The translations under genes were made by a program, and so were the position numbers. DNA of 64,000 nt from Mongoliitalea lutea (lineage in GTDB: Bacteria; Bacteroidota; Bacteroidia; Cytophagales; Cyclobacteriaceae): contig NZ_BMYF01000001.1 of assembly GCF_014652135.1 (NCBI RefSeq), positions 332,484-396,483 of the forward strand, in the 5' to 3' direction. Every line of letters begins with the position of its first letter. The stretch's first letter is position 1. Positions 28,350 through 36,727 of the stretch are shown one piece after another. The notes below the pieces were generated by a model. The model saw only the letters and a list, made by a program, of their open reading frames with translations. It was not told the origin of the DNA and searched no databases.

Positions 28350-28904
28350 TTAAGATTGAAGTTTAAGCCATTTTTTGTAAAAATTCTGCATCATTTCTTT
28401 AAGCTGTTCTTTTTCATAAGTGTTGGAATGATCAAACGCTATTGAAATTATATGTTTATCCTGAAATACTACCAATGCTGATTCTTTTCTGGTTCTATTT
28501 TCACGATATATAGCAAACTCTCCCAAACCTTTGATTTTATCTTCCTCTGGAGCAGTGCTGAATTCTTCTTTTACCCTAGTGGCAACAAAATCATAGGTTG
28601 AAGGGTTGGCCATCATGGAAACCATAATAGCCAACTGTTTACCATCTTTTCCAGCAGCCATCACGCAAGACATTTCGGGCATAACATTGAAAGCCTCAAC
28701 ATCTCCTAATACATAATCAGACGGTATGTTAAATGTTTCCCTAAAATTGTTTTCAGTTATCCCTTTGCAAGCATTGAAACTACCACCCTTTTGCAAACTG
28801 GATAATTGAAGCTCATTAGCTTCTTCATGATTTTGATTTTGACCACATGCAGACATTCCTACTATAAAGAATAACGCAACAATAGCATAGTTTAACTTTT
28901 TCAT
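28350..28904 (-). CDS. lipoprotein of unknown function
   Basis: A 184-residue protein with a lipoprotein signal ending VGMSAC (Cys20), followed by GQNQNHEEANE. The mature part has an FNACKGITENNFRETFNI segment and alternating strands and helices; no family recognised. It lies ten bases after the upstream gene and 58 bases before the CHAT start. Probably envelope-anchored; a chaperone, inhibitor or substrate of the CHAT protease is conceivable but unsupported by motif. Confidence 0.7.
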   Translation of the reverse strand: MKKLNYAIVALFFIVGMSACGQNQNHEEANELQLSSLQKGGSFNACKGITENNFRETFNIPSDYVLGDVEAFNVMPEMSCVMAAGKDGKQLAIMVSMMANPSTYDFVATRVKEEFSTAPEEDKIKGLGEFAIYRENRTRKESALVVFQDKHIISIAFDHSNTYEKEQLKEMMQNFYKKWLKLQS

Positions 28905-28914
28905 AATTATTTTA

Positions 28915-29547
28915 TTAAATGATTATAATCAAAAAAGTAGATGGATGACTTTGACCCTTATCTTTTGGGGAATGTACAGTAACCTTCACTTCATATGAAG
29001 ATTTTGGTATTCTCCCGACTTGTCTTCTGATAAATCCTTGTTGCTCTATTTTAGTATTGGGCTTACCTAGTTCTCCTTGATTTTTATCATCATTGGGATT
29101 TGTCTTCCCAGCACCCGGACCTTGTGGTTTTGGAAGATTACCTGTTGATTTATCAGGATTTTCAATTCTCCCAACCTGTCTCCTGATAAAGCCTTGTTTT
29201 TCCCATGTAGAAATCATGGATTCCTCCAAACCATTAGGAAAAAGCTCTATAGTCTTCATTTTTGCTGTTAACTGGATAGAATTTCGATCTGACTGATAGA
29301 TGGTTTTTCCATTTTCACTTACCGAATACACCAAAGTAGTCAACAAATCTTTTGGACTTGACTTTTCCACCAGGCTCGCATTCAGACCCAAAGACAACTT
29401 GTGAGAAGCCAATACAGCAAGCAGCTCTTCATAATTTCCATCTTTTGAATGGATTTCGATTTTTTCTTGGGACGACCTCACAAGAAATTCTAGCGCCCGC
29501 ATGGTCAAAGACAACCATAGAACGAGCAATAGCAATAAATTTTTCAT
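28915..29547 (-). CDS. exported protein with internal repeat and FLIIII ending
   Basis: A 210-residue protein with a signal peptide-like N-terminus (NLLLLLVLWLSLTMRA). The words QGFIRRQVGRI occur twice, around residues 112 and 170, separated by a Pro/Gly/Asn/Lys-rich linker (LPKPQGPGAGKTNPNDDKNQ). The C-terminus YEVKVTVHSPKDKG...HPSTFLIIII resembles the C-terminus of the protein at 30900-31415. No known family. Spaced seven bases from the upstream gene and ten from the next, so clearly operonic. Confidence 0.7.
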   Translation of the reverse strand: MKNLLLLLVLWLSLTMRALEFLVRSSQEKIEIHSKDGNYEELLAVLASHKLSLGLNASLVEKSSPKDLLTTLVYSVSENGKTIYQSDRNSIQLTAKMKTIELFPNGLEESMISTWEKQGFIRRQVGRIENPDKSTGNLPKPQGPGAGKTNPNDDKNQGELGKPNTKIEQQGFIRRQVGRIPKSSYEVKVTVHSPKDKGQSHPSTFLIIII

Positions 29548-29554
29548 AGAATAA

Positions 29555-30889
29555 TTAGTTGATTAATTCAAGAGTATACTGGACTTCAAACCGGACATGA
29601 TTTTTATCATCAAAGACATCGCTTTTGATACGGACGTATCTTTTACCTCCCATGGATTCCAAAAAAATCTCGTCATCTGAATTTGGAATTCGTCTTTTGG
29701 TACCTCCCAAATTAGGGTAACTATTGGCGGTGGTCTCCCCTGAAAGGAATTTAATGATCTCGCCTAGATTATTTGACCTGTCAGCCCACATATCTGCTGC
29801 AAGCAAATTTGGTCCCCAACCAAAATGGGAATAAAATTCTAATTGTAGTTTTGAAGTAGTGATTTCTTGCGCAGTTAAATCAATCCTCCAAACAACTGAC
29901 TTGCTTGACTTTCGCTCCTGTCCTTGAATCCATCTTGGCCCTCCTTCAGTAGCGTAACTACCCATATTTTCAATTACCGCACCTGAAACCGATGTCTTTT
30001 TATCGCTATGGGTATAATGAAATCTTCTGGCATGATTCCCAATTACGGCCACTTTTTCCATTCTATTGGATGAGCCAACTATCCGTGCCTCTAACCTAAG
30101 TCCTCCTGTTTGTCTATTCCCAAATCTAGCTTTGGTCATTTTTACAGAGTTCAGTGTAACCCTTAGACGATGCGTGGTAGTAGGGTTTGAATTCGTAATT
30201 GCTGATTCTACTTTAGCCAATTCCTGCTGTTTTTTCCGCTCCTCCGCCTCCAATGCTGCTATATGCCTATCATAGCCACCCCTTTGCCCTCCCATAAGTC
30301 TGAGTTCACCTCGCTGATTTTGGGTAAGAAGAACTTCACCTTCAGCGCCATTATCCATTCGCTCACAGGTGATAGTATTGATTCTGGTAAATGTCACATT
30401 TGCTAGAAACAATTGCCAATTAGCTGTTTTTAGTTTTCCAAAAAATACCCTACTATCATCTAGTATACCAACTGTAAAACCCATATCCGAAGCAACCAAA
30501 CCAGCTTTATCCGAAACTTTAATCAAAACATGTTCAGATTCCAATTTTTCTCCGTTAAGATTCATGGCATTGGTGTTATCTAATCCTCGCATTTGTTCTC
30601 CAGCAGCAATGAGACCTGAAAAGGACAAGTTATCCCCATTGATTTGAATATCAAATCGACCTGAATTGGAATTAGTAGTATTGATATATACGCCTCCCAA
30701 GCGTCTTCCCCCTGGGTAAACTCTTCCAAACCAGTAAGATGTATTCGAAACGCCATACACCATACTCCCCATACGCATCATGGAAGTGTTTTCACCATTT
30801 ATCTTCCAGTTACCTTCCCATAACTCTTGCGCATAGGAAAATTGAAAGCTGAATAGAAAAAAGGCAAGTATATAACTATATCTTTTCAT
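29555..30889 (-). CDS. exported protein of unknown function
   Basis: A 444-residue protein with a signal peptide (YILAFFLFSFQFSYA, cut before QELWEGNW). The N-terminal ~190 residues look like a beta-rich repeat region with Gly/Asn turns (ENTSMMRMGSMVYGVSNTSYW). A charged helix at ~205-235 (AALEAEERKKQQELAKVESA) links to a second beta-rich domain ending in KNHVRFEVQYTLELIN. No catalytic motif seen. It may bind sugar or polymer by its appearance; that is a guess. Operon gene. Confidence 0.7.
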   Translation of the reverse strand: MKRYSYILAFFLFSFQFSYAQELWEGNWKINGENTSMMRMGSMVYGVSNTSYWFGRVYPGGRRLGGVYINTTNSNSGRFDIQINGDNLSFSGLIAAGEQMRGLDNTNAMNLNGEKLESEHVLIKVSDKAGLVASDMGFTVGILDDSRVFFGKLKTANWQLFLANVTFTRINTITCERMDNGAEGEVLLTQNQRGELRLMGGQRGGYDRHIAALEAEERKKQQELAKVESAITNSNPTTTHRLRVTLNSVKMTKARFGNRQTGGLRLEARIVGSSNRMEKVAVIGNHARRFHYTHSDKKTSVSGAVIENMGSYATEGGPRWIQGQERKSSKSVVWRIDLTAQEITTSKLQLEFYSHFGWGPNLLAADMWADRSNNLGEIIKFLSGETTANSYPNLGGTKRRIPNSDDEIFLESMGGKRYVRIKSDVFDDKNHVRFEVQYTLELIN

Positions 30890-30899
30890 ATGACTGTAA

Positions 30900-31415
30900 T
30901 TAAATAATGATTATTAAAAATGCTGGATCAACTTTACCGTTCCCATTTAGAACCTCTGCCCTAACCTCTACCTCATAAGTGGCGCCTTTGTCCACTACAG
31001 GATTCAATTTGGGATTATCTCTAATAGACTTATCTATCCCATATTGATGTAAAAAAATAGGTGAGATAATATCGAATGCTTCAATTGGCATACCCATTTC
31101 CCCTGGGAAAAACGGAAGTGGTTTTCCTTTAGATTGGGAAATAACTCGACCATTAGATTTGACGATCGTTTCAAAAACAATAATTGCAACTTCCTTACCG
31201 TCAGAAGTAGTAGGAAATCCCTTGGTTTCCAGATTAAACACAATCTTATTTTTCCCTGTTTTGAAGTCACCAAAGTGATGTACTATACTTATTGGGTTTT
31301 CAATCTTAGTCCTAGAACTATTGTTGATCAATAAGTTCCCCGAAGAACTTTGAGCATTGACGCCTGTCCAAGACATGATAGCGCAGAAGAGATGAATTAA
31401 TGTGATTTTTTTCAT
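30900..31415 (-). CDS. exported protein with FLIIII ending
   Basis: A 171-residue protein with a signal peptide (LIHLFCAIMSWTGVNA). The mature part is beta-rich (NKIVFNLETKGFPTTSDGKE, VAIIVFETIVKSNGRV). The C-terminus YEVEVRAEVLNGNGKVDPAFLIIII parallels that of the 28915-29547 protein, although the codons differ, so the similarity is at protein level. No known family. The two may be diverged paralogues. Confidence 0.7.
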   Translation of the reverse strand: MKKITLIHLFCAIMSWTGVNAQSSSGNLLINNSSRTKIENPISIVHHFGDFKTGKNKIVFNLETKGFPTTSDGKEVAIIVFETIVKSNGRVISQSKGKPLPFFPGEMGMPIEAFDIISPIFLHQYGIDKSIRDNPKLNPVVDKGATYEVEVRAEVLNGNGKVDPAFLIIII

Positions 31416-31432
31416 AGGATTATTAGTGAAGC

Positions 31433-32440
31433 TTAAAATCGTTTATTGGCCAACTCACGTTCCTTATCTGCGATTTCTTCTATGATCTTATTCCCTCGTG
31501 CATAGATCGAAGGATTTTGAATTGATTTGGAAAGAAAGGAAGAAACAACCTGCAAGTAGAGTTCATTGGCATGATTGGGGAAATGCCTGATATTAGGATG
31601 TACATCTATAGTAGCTAAGGCTATATTTGCATCCTGTTTCCCTAATACCAGTAAATTGCCCGCATGATGGTATTTGTTTGCAGCCCTTAAACCATAAAAA
31701 TTAGGGACTGATGGAATTGGATCTGAATTAACCACTATCCTTAAATTATTTTTAACAGCACGCTCAAAATATGCTCGGAATGTTGCATCTCCCACTCTTG
31801 GAGATCCTGATACTATATGCGTGATCGAAGCATACCTTCTATTTTGATTAACCGCTAAATCCAGCGCACAAAGGGTTCCCAAAGCACCACCCAAACTATG
31901 AAACACAAAAACATTAACTGTATTAGGTTGATTTTGGAGAGCGGCCAAAATGGATTGCCGCACCCTCATATACGCATTATTAAAGCCTTGATGTACCTTC
32001 GAATTTCTATAACTAGAGGAGGGTGCAACAGAGTTAGAGTTGATAAATGATGGTACCACTTGTTTGATATTGGCATCTGACACCACTGTATTTATGAACG
32101 TCTGTCCTGGATTACCGACTGCTTTGGTGCCTCTAAAAACGATTACCACAGCATTATCTTTTTTGGCTACATAGCATCTAAGTCGTTCATTGGTAATCCC
32201 TGCTGCTGAAATAACACCATTGCTAAGCATAGTAAATCCATTTGCTTGAAGTTGTCTCACAACTTCTGACTCATTTTCCAATGACACCCACTGAATATGT
32301 TCTTGCATGGACTTCATTGTCCTAATCTTTTCTAAACCAAATTGGTTAGAGGAACTCAAAAAAGAGCCCATTTGACCAAAACAATCGGAAGTTGAAAGCA
32401 AAATGAAACACCCAAGAGCAATCCAAAAATTTGTTTTCAT
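31433..32440 (-). CDS. exported class 3 (fungal-type) lipase-like protein
   Basis: A 335-residue protein with a signal peptide ending near SDCFGQ, then a Lipase_3 fold. KKDNAVVIVFRGTKA is the oxyanion strand, VFVFHSLGGALGTLCALDL holds the nucleophile Ser, SGSPRVGDATFRAYF follows, NSDPIPSVPN holds the acid, and a His-rich stretch (HPNIRHFPNHANELY) near residue 290 holds the candidate His. The nucleophile elbow reads FHSLGG rather than GHSLGG. A C-terminal helical tail (EEIADKERELANKRF) follows. Expected to act on lipids in the periplasm or outside. Second gene of the operon. Confidence 0.8.
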   Translation of the reverse strand: MKTNFWIALGCFILLSTSDCFGQMGSFLSSSNQFGLEKIRTMKSMQEHIQWVSLENESEVVRQLQANGFTMLSNGVISAAGITNERLRCYVAKKDNAVVIVFRGTKAVGNPGQTFINTVVSDANIKQVVPSFINSNSVAPSSSYRNSKVHQGFNNAYMRVRQSILAALQNQPNTVNVFVFHSLGGALGTLCALDLAVNQNRRYASITHIVSGSPRVGDATFRAYFERAVKNNLRIVVNSDPIPSVPNFYGLRAANKYHHAGNLLVLGKQDANIALATIDVHPNIRHFPNHANELYLQVVSSFLSKSIQNPSIYARGNKIIEEIADKERELANKRF

Positions 32441-32487
32441 AGGATAAGATTTTTGTTGGTAAGACGTAGTTTATTGCAAAATTCAGT

Positions 32488-33864
32488 TTATAGAGTACCG
32501 ACTGCCTTGGCAAGTCTTTCTTCATAGTTAGGCACGATATCGAGGTTAATGATATCCACACGACGGTTTTTGGCTCTTCCCTCAGGTGTATTATTGGAAT
32601 AAATCGGATACCAAAGGCCATATCCACGAGATGCCAATTGATTGGTATTGACTCCAAAGTCTTTAATTAGCGAATTACGGACTGCATTGGCTCTCTGCTC
32701 GGATAGCAGACGATTAGATTCACTGTCTCCAACATTATCCGTATGACCTGCAATTGAAAAACTTCCTCCATGCTGCTTCATGAAATCAGAAATCTGTTTA
32801 AGTGAAGGATAGGATTCAGGCTTAATGGAGGCACTGCCAGTTTCAAAATAAATCCCAGTAGCTTCAAAAATCCCTTTCTCTTCCAAATCAGACTTTATTA
32901 CTGGTGGTGCGTCTCCGATTCTTATGTTGGACACATAAAAAAACTCTCCTTCATTGGCTTGATCTGAGAAAAACTTCAACGATTGATAAGGTTTATCCTG
33001 ATACTGGGCTTGAACAATATCATAAACTTTTTCCTCATTAAAGTATAATCTTACTCTGTTTTTACTCTTCCAAAGTGACACTCTCACTTTATCCCCTCTT
33101 TGTAAGTTACTTTTGCTTAACAGAGGCAATGGTGTGGCATTAAACTCATTGAATTCACTTTTTTTCCACCTTTTTTCCATTTGTTTACGGTCTCCGCTAA
33201 AACCTAAATAAATCCAATGATCCCCTGCTCTTCTGTTTCCAAGATTGATACTTGCATCTGGTAAATCATTTAATATGACCCCAAACATACGTGTACCAGG
33301 CGCAAACTTTTGCCCATCTACATCCAAAACGAGATCAAATTCAAGAGTGAAATCATCCGGTATTTTCCCGAAGGCAAGTGGTGTGAAGTTAGTCTGTCCC
33401 TTACCTAATTTCAACCACTTCCCAGAATATGTGCTGAGTTCAACCACTTCAAGGGTACTAGAAGTATTCCAGCCATCTGGCAGATCCCCAAGCTTCGCAC
33501 GTGAAAAATCCTCCGCGAAGAGAATGGAGGTTCCCATGATGAAATCATAATTCGAATAGGATTGCAGCGATCGATTCTCATTAAAAGTCAAATTTTCTGA
33601 AATCAACTGTTCAGAATTTTCTGAAAATAAAAAATCATCATACTCTTCATTTTGCTTGGCTGGAACATTGTTTTTTTCCTTAGCCTTCTTTGCGGGTAAT
33701 TTTATTTTTGTTGAAAATAAAGATTCTTCAAGATTGTCAAGAGCTCGATCCGATGCACGATCAGCGCGATCATTTAACTTTTGTTTAACATTTTGAGCTG
33801 AGGCAACTATTGAAAACAAACCTAAACACAGAAATAAAATAATTTTGTAAAAGATGCTTATCAT
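32488..33864 (-). CDS. OmpA-family protein with N-terminal beta-sandwich domain
   Basis: A 458-residue protein with a signal peptide (IILFLCLGLFSIVASA). A charged linker (LNDRADRASDRALDNLEESL, then a Lys-rich part) precedes a concanavalin/LamG-like beta-sandwich at ~115-310 (EDFSRAKLGDLPDGWNTSST ... DFTLEFDLVLDVDG). The C-terminal OmpA domain holds IYFETGSASIKPESY, IAGHTDNVGDSESNR, LSEQRANAVRNSL and KNRRVDI, which bind peptidoglycan. First gene of the seven-gene operon; it probably anchors the exported products at the cell wall. Confidence 0.85.
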   Translation of the reverse strand: MISIFYKIILFLCLGLFSIVASAQNVKQKLNDRADRASDRALDNLEESLFSTKIKLPAKKAKEKNNVPAKQNEEYDDFLFSENSEQLISENLTFNENRSLQSYSNYDFIMGTSILFAEDFSRAKLGDLPDGWNTSSTLEVVELSTYSGKWLKLGKGQTNFTPLAFGKIPDDFTLEFDLVLDVDGQKFAPGTRMFGVILNDLPDASINLGNRRAGDHWIYLGFSGDRKQMEKRWKKSEFNEFNATPLPLLSKSNLQRGDKVRVSLWKSKNRVRLYFNEEKVYDIVQAQYQDKPYQSLKFFSDQANEGEFFYVSNIRIGDAPPVIKSDLEEKGIFEATGIYFETGSASIKPESYPSLKQISDFMKQHGGSFSIAGHTDNVGDSESNRLLSEQRANAVRNSLIKDFGVNTNQLASRGYGLWYPIYSNNTPEGRAKNRRVDIINLDIVPNYEERLAKAVGTL

Positions 33865-34277
33865 GGATTATTTATTTTGTTTTTCCATTAGTAAGCAATC
33901 GCTCCAAATCATTAACATCTTATTTAAAAAAAATTTGAAATTATGTAAAACAATAACCACATAAAAGCAATTTATGACTTTCAAAAAAAAGTCAAGTATA
34001 GAAAATAACGGGTGTAAATGCGAGTTGAAGTTTTTTTGATATCAGAATCAATTTGTAACTGAACTACTCTACGGGTCAATTTTTACCTTTAGAAGAAAAG
34101 CTTTTTAACCATGAATTGTTAGTTGAGGCATGATTCCTGAGCTTGCTGACGAGTTGACTGCTATCATAACCTCTATGCAAACAATATTCCCTACCTTTGG
34201 GAACCTTATCAAAGTTGGGGTGTGTTTATATTCGAATTGAAAACTCATGGACCTTGAATCCATGAATAATTTCGCCC
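33865..34277. other. 413-base intergenic region between divergent OmpA operon and mnmA
   Basis: Holds the promoter regions of both divergent units. A possible -7 box of mnmA lies at 34192-34199. A 36-codon frame (34130-34240, MIPELADELTAIITSMQ...) is open but has no support beyond that. The operon-side half is AT-rich, and I see no confident sigma-specific motif there. Confidence 0.5.
34192..34199 (+). promoter_or_regulatory. possible -7 box (TACCTTTG) of mnmA
   Basis: Matches TAnnTTTG, 78 bases before the mnmA ATG. No well-placed -33 element is evident. Confidence 0.35.
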
Positions 34278-35489
34278 ATGGAAAAGAAAAAGAGAGTTGT
34301 TGTTGGCTTATCTGGAGGAGTGGACTCCTCAGTTGCGGCTTACTTGCTAAAAGAGCAAGGCTATGAAGTTATCGGGATGTTTATGAAAAACTGGCACGAT
34401 GAAAGTGTCACAATATCCAATGAATGCCCCTGGATGGAGGATAGCACAGATGCCATGTTGGTGGCAGAAAAATTGGGAATCCCATTTCAAGCCATAGACC
34501 TGAGTGAAGATTACCGAGAACGGATAGTAGAATACATGTTTGCGGAATATGAAGCAGGCCGCACACCCAATCCTGATATTTTATGCAACAGAGAAATCAA
34601 GTTTGATATTTTTCTGAAAGCTGCTGAAAAGCTGCATGCGGATTTTGTTGCCACCGGACATTATTGCCAGAAAGATAGCTTTGAAAAAGATGGTCAAACC
34701 ATCCACAGATTATTGGCTGGTGCGGATCCCAATAAAGACCAAAGCTATTTCTTGTGCCAATTGAGCCAAGAGCAATTAAGTAAATCCTTATTCCCTATCG
34801 GTCACCTGCAAAAATCGGATGTTCGGGCCATCGCAAAGCAACAAGAGTTAATTACTGCAGAGAAAAAAGACAGTCAGGGATTGTGCTTTATTGGAAAGGT
34901 ACGTCTACCTGACTTTTTGCAGCAACAATTAAAACCAAAAAAAGGAAACATTCTAAGCATATCAGAGGACTATCCAGCATATGCACAATGGTCACTTCCA
35001 GTAAATACTGAACTTACAAGTCTGAGCGATGAGCAATTGGATGCACTGTGCACACCAATTTATTACCAACCATCAGACGGTAAAAAAGTAGGCGAACATA
35101 ATGGTGCGCATTACTTCACCGTAGGCCAGCGAAAAGGACTGCAGGTGGGAGGAACAGGAAAACCCTTATTTGTTATCGCAACAGATACCCGAGCGAATGT
35201 CATCTATACAGGATTAGGAGAAGAACACCCTGGATTGAATAGAAATGGGCTCTTTGTAAAAAAAGATGACGTTCACTGGATACGGGAAGATCTGAAACTG
35301 CAAGTAGGAGAACATCAACGATACCAAGGAAGAATCCGTTATAGACAGCCTTTATCAGGAGTTACTTTATTGATGCGGGAAAAAGGTTTATATGTGATTT
35401 TTGATCAGCCACAGAAAGGCATTGCTTCCGGGCAGTTTGTGGCTTGGTATGATGGAGTGGAAAGTATTGGTTCAGGTACCATCTTTTGA
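34278..35489 (+). CDS. mnmA: tRNA-specific 2-thiouridylase
   Basis: A 403-residue enzyme that puts the 2-thio group on U34 of Lys, Glu and Gln tRNAs. PP-loop SGGVDSS at 12-18 binds ATP. Catalytic Cys103 ([12 protein letters not shown]) and Cys203 (GLCFIGK) are both present, as are GHYC and TVGQRKGL. It is ~30 residues longer than E. coli MnmA through small insertions. The next gene starts eight bases after its stop. It heads a run with a VOC protein and TruC, so two of the first three genes modify tRNA. Confidence 0.97.
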   Translation: MEKKKRVVVGLSGGVDSSVAAYLLKEQGYEVIGMFMKNWHDESVTISNECPWMEDSTDAMLVAEKLGIPFQAIDLSEDYRERIVEYMFAEYEAGRTPNPDILCNREIKFDIFLKAAEKLHADFVATGHYCQKDSFEKDGQTIHRLLAGADPNKDQSYFLCQLSQEQLSKSLFPIGHLQKSDVRAIAKQQELITAEKKDSQGLCFIGKVRLPDFLQQQLKPKKGNILSISEDYPAYAQWSLPVNTELTSLSDEQLDALCTPIYYQPSDGKKVGEHNGAHYFTVGQRKGLQVGGTGKPLFVIATDTRANVIYTGLGEEHPGLNRNGLFVKKDDVHWIREDLKLQVGEHQRYQGRIRYRQPLSGVTLLMREKGLYVIFDQPQKGIASGQFVAWYDGVESIGSGTIF

Positions 35490-35497
35490 TTAAAACA

Positions 35498-35893
35498 ATG
35501 AAGCAATCACTAGTACAAATCGCTATCGTAATCAGAGATTATGACGAAGCTATTCAGTATTATACAAAGGTTTTGGGATTTGAATTGATAGAAGATACCG
35601 TTCAGTCCCCTACCAAACGTTGGGTAGTGGTTAGACCAATTGGTTCATCTTGTGGATTATTGCTTGCAAAAGCTGCTAATGAAAAACAAGCGCAAAGCAT
35701 CGGTAACCAAACAGGTGGACGGGTATTTCTATTTTTACACACCGATAACTTTGACCGGGATTTCGCCAGACTTCAGGACCATCAAGTGACCATCGTGAGA
35801 GGTCCTGTGGTAGAATCGTATGGAAAAGTGGCTGTTTTCGAAGATCTCTATGGCAACCTTTGGGACCTAATAGAACCAGCAGTTCATGATTAA
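35498..35893 (+). CDS. VOC-family (glyoxalase-like) protein
   Basis: The ATG at 35498 (MKQSLVQIAIVIRDYDEAIQ) is preferred over a TTG at 35486; 131 residues. Two beta-alpha-beta-beta-beta halves of the vicinal oxygen chelate fold: YYTKVLGFELIEDT, then a C-terminal GKVAVFEDLYGNLWDLIEP with the metal-ligand Glu. The substrate cannot be read; the family includes glyoxalases, dioxygenases and resistance proteins. Its last eight bases overlap truC, so the two are coupled. Confidence 0.8.
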   Translation: MKQSLVQIAIVIRDYDEAIQYYTKVLGFELIEDTVQSPTKRWVVVRPIGSSCGLLLAKAANEKQAQSIGNQTGGRVFLFLHTDNFDRDFARLQDHQVTIVRGPVVESYGKVAVFEDLYGNLWDLIEPAVHD

Positions 35894-36611
35894 GCTGGAG
35901 ATTATCTTCGAAGATGATTACTTTATCGCTATCAACAAACCTGCGGGTGTGTTGGTACATAAAACTCATTTGGCAGATGAAGAGGAGGATTTGATTGCTG
36001 TTAAAATCCTCCAAGCCCAGACAGGCATCAAAGTATTTCCTATTCATAGAATCGACAGACCCACCACAGGTGTATTATTATTTGCCAAATCAAGCGAAGC
36101 AGCTTCTCGCATGCAGCCCATTTTGCGCTCCTCTGAAGTTGAGAAAAACTATCTCTGCATTGTTAGAGGACATCTGAAAGAGAAATCAGGTTTAATCGAT
36201 CAACCACTCAAAAAGAAAATCTATGGGGAGCTGCAAGAAGCTCAAACAAGTTATTGGGTCTTGGACGAAACAAGCATTCCTTACAACACGACGGGAAGAT
36301 ATCCAAGTAGCAGATATTCCCTACTACGCTGTCATCCTCATACAGGTCGTATGCATCAGATCCGTAGACATATGGCTCATATACGTCATTACATCCTTGG
36401 GGACACCACTCATGGAGACAACACCCAAAACAATTTTTTCAGAAAAGAATGGGGACTCAATAACCTCCTCCTGCATGCTTGGCAGCTATCTTGTGTACAC
36501 CCATTTACGCAAGAACCGATTACCATTCAAGCAGTGGTCTCGCCTATCTTTCAAAAGTACCTAAAGCGTTTAGAATTTACATGGGATCCCTCAGATCCAA
36601 GTGGGTTTTAA
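35886..36611 (+). CDS. truC: tRNA pseudouridine(65) synthase-like, RluA family
   Basis: A 241-residue synthase without an S4 domain. The catalytic Asp57 is in IHRIDRPTTGVLLFAK, and the RluA motifs CHPHTGRMHQIRRHMAHIRH and HGDNTQNNFF are present. The PTTG after the catalytic Asp and the short length fit TruC rather than RluC or RluD. It modifies U65 of tRNA in E. coli. Follows the VOC gene with an eight-base overlap. Confidence 0.8.
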   Translation: MIKLEIIFEDDYFIAINKPAGVLVHKTHLADEEEDLIAVKILQAQTGIKVFPIHRIDRPTTGVLLFAKSSEAASRMQPILRSSEVEKNYLCIVRGHLKEKSGLIDQPLKKKIYGELQEAQTSYWVLDETSIPYNTTGRYPSSRYSLLRCHPHTGRMHQIRRHMAHIRHYILGDTTHGDNTQNNFFRKEWGLNNLLLHAWQLSCVHPFTQEPITIQAVVSPIFQKYLKRLEFTWDPSDPSGF

Positions 36612-36727
36612 GCCTACGTTTTCATCTCAGGCATAAGCCCGGGCAGCAACCGCTTAGACAAAAAGCAGCAATAATCCTGTTTATTTTTTCGAGAAGTACT
36701 ATCTTCAAGGCTACAATACATGTATAT

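Noticed and set aside
34130..34240. 36-codon frame before mnmA
   Set aside because: Short, no signal or conservation to judge, and overlaps the probable mnmA promoter.
36479..36727. Longer start for the M28 peptidase
   Set aside because: The extension runs inside truC in another frame; a clear signal peptide starts at 36728.
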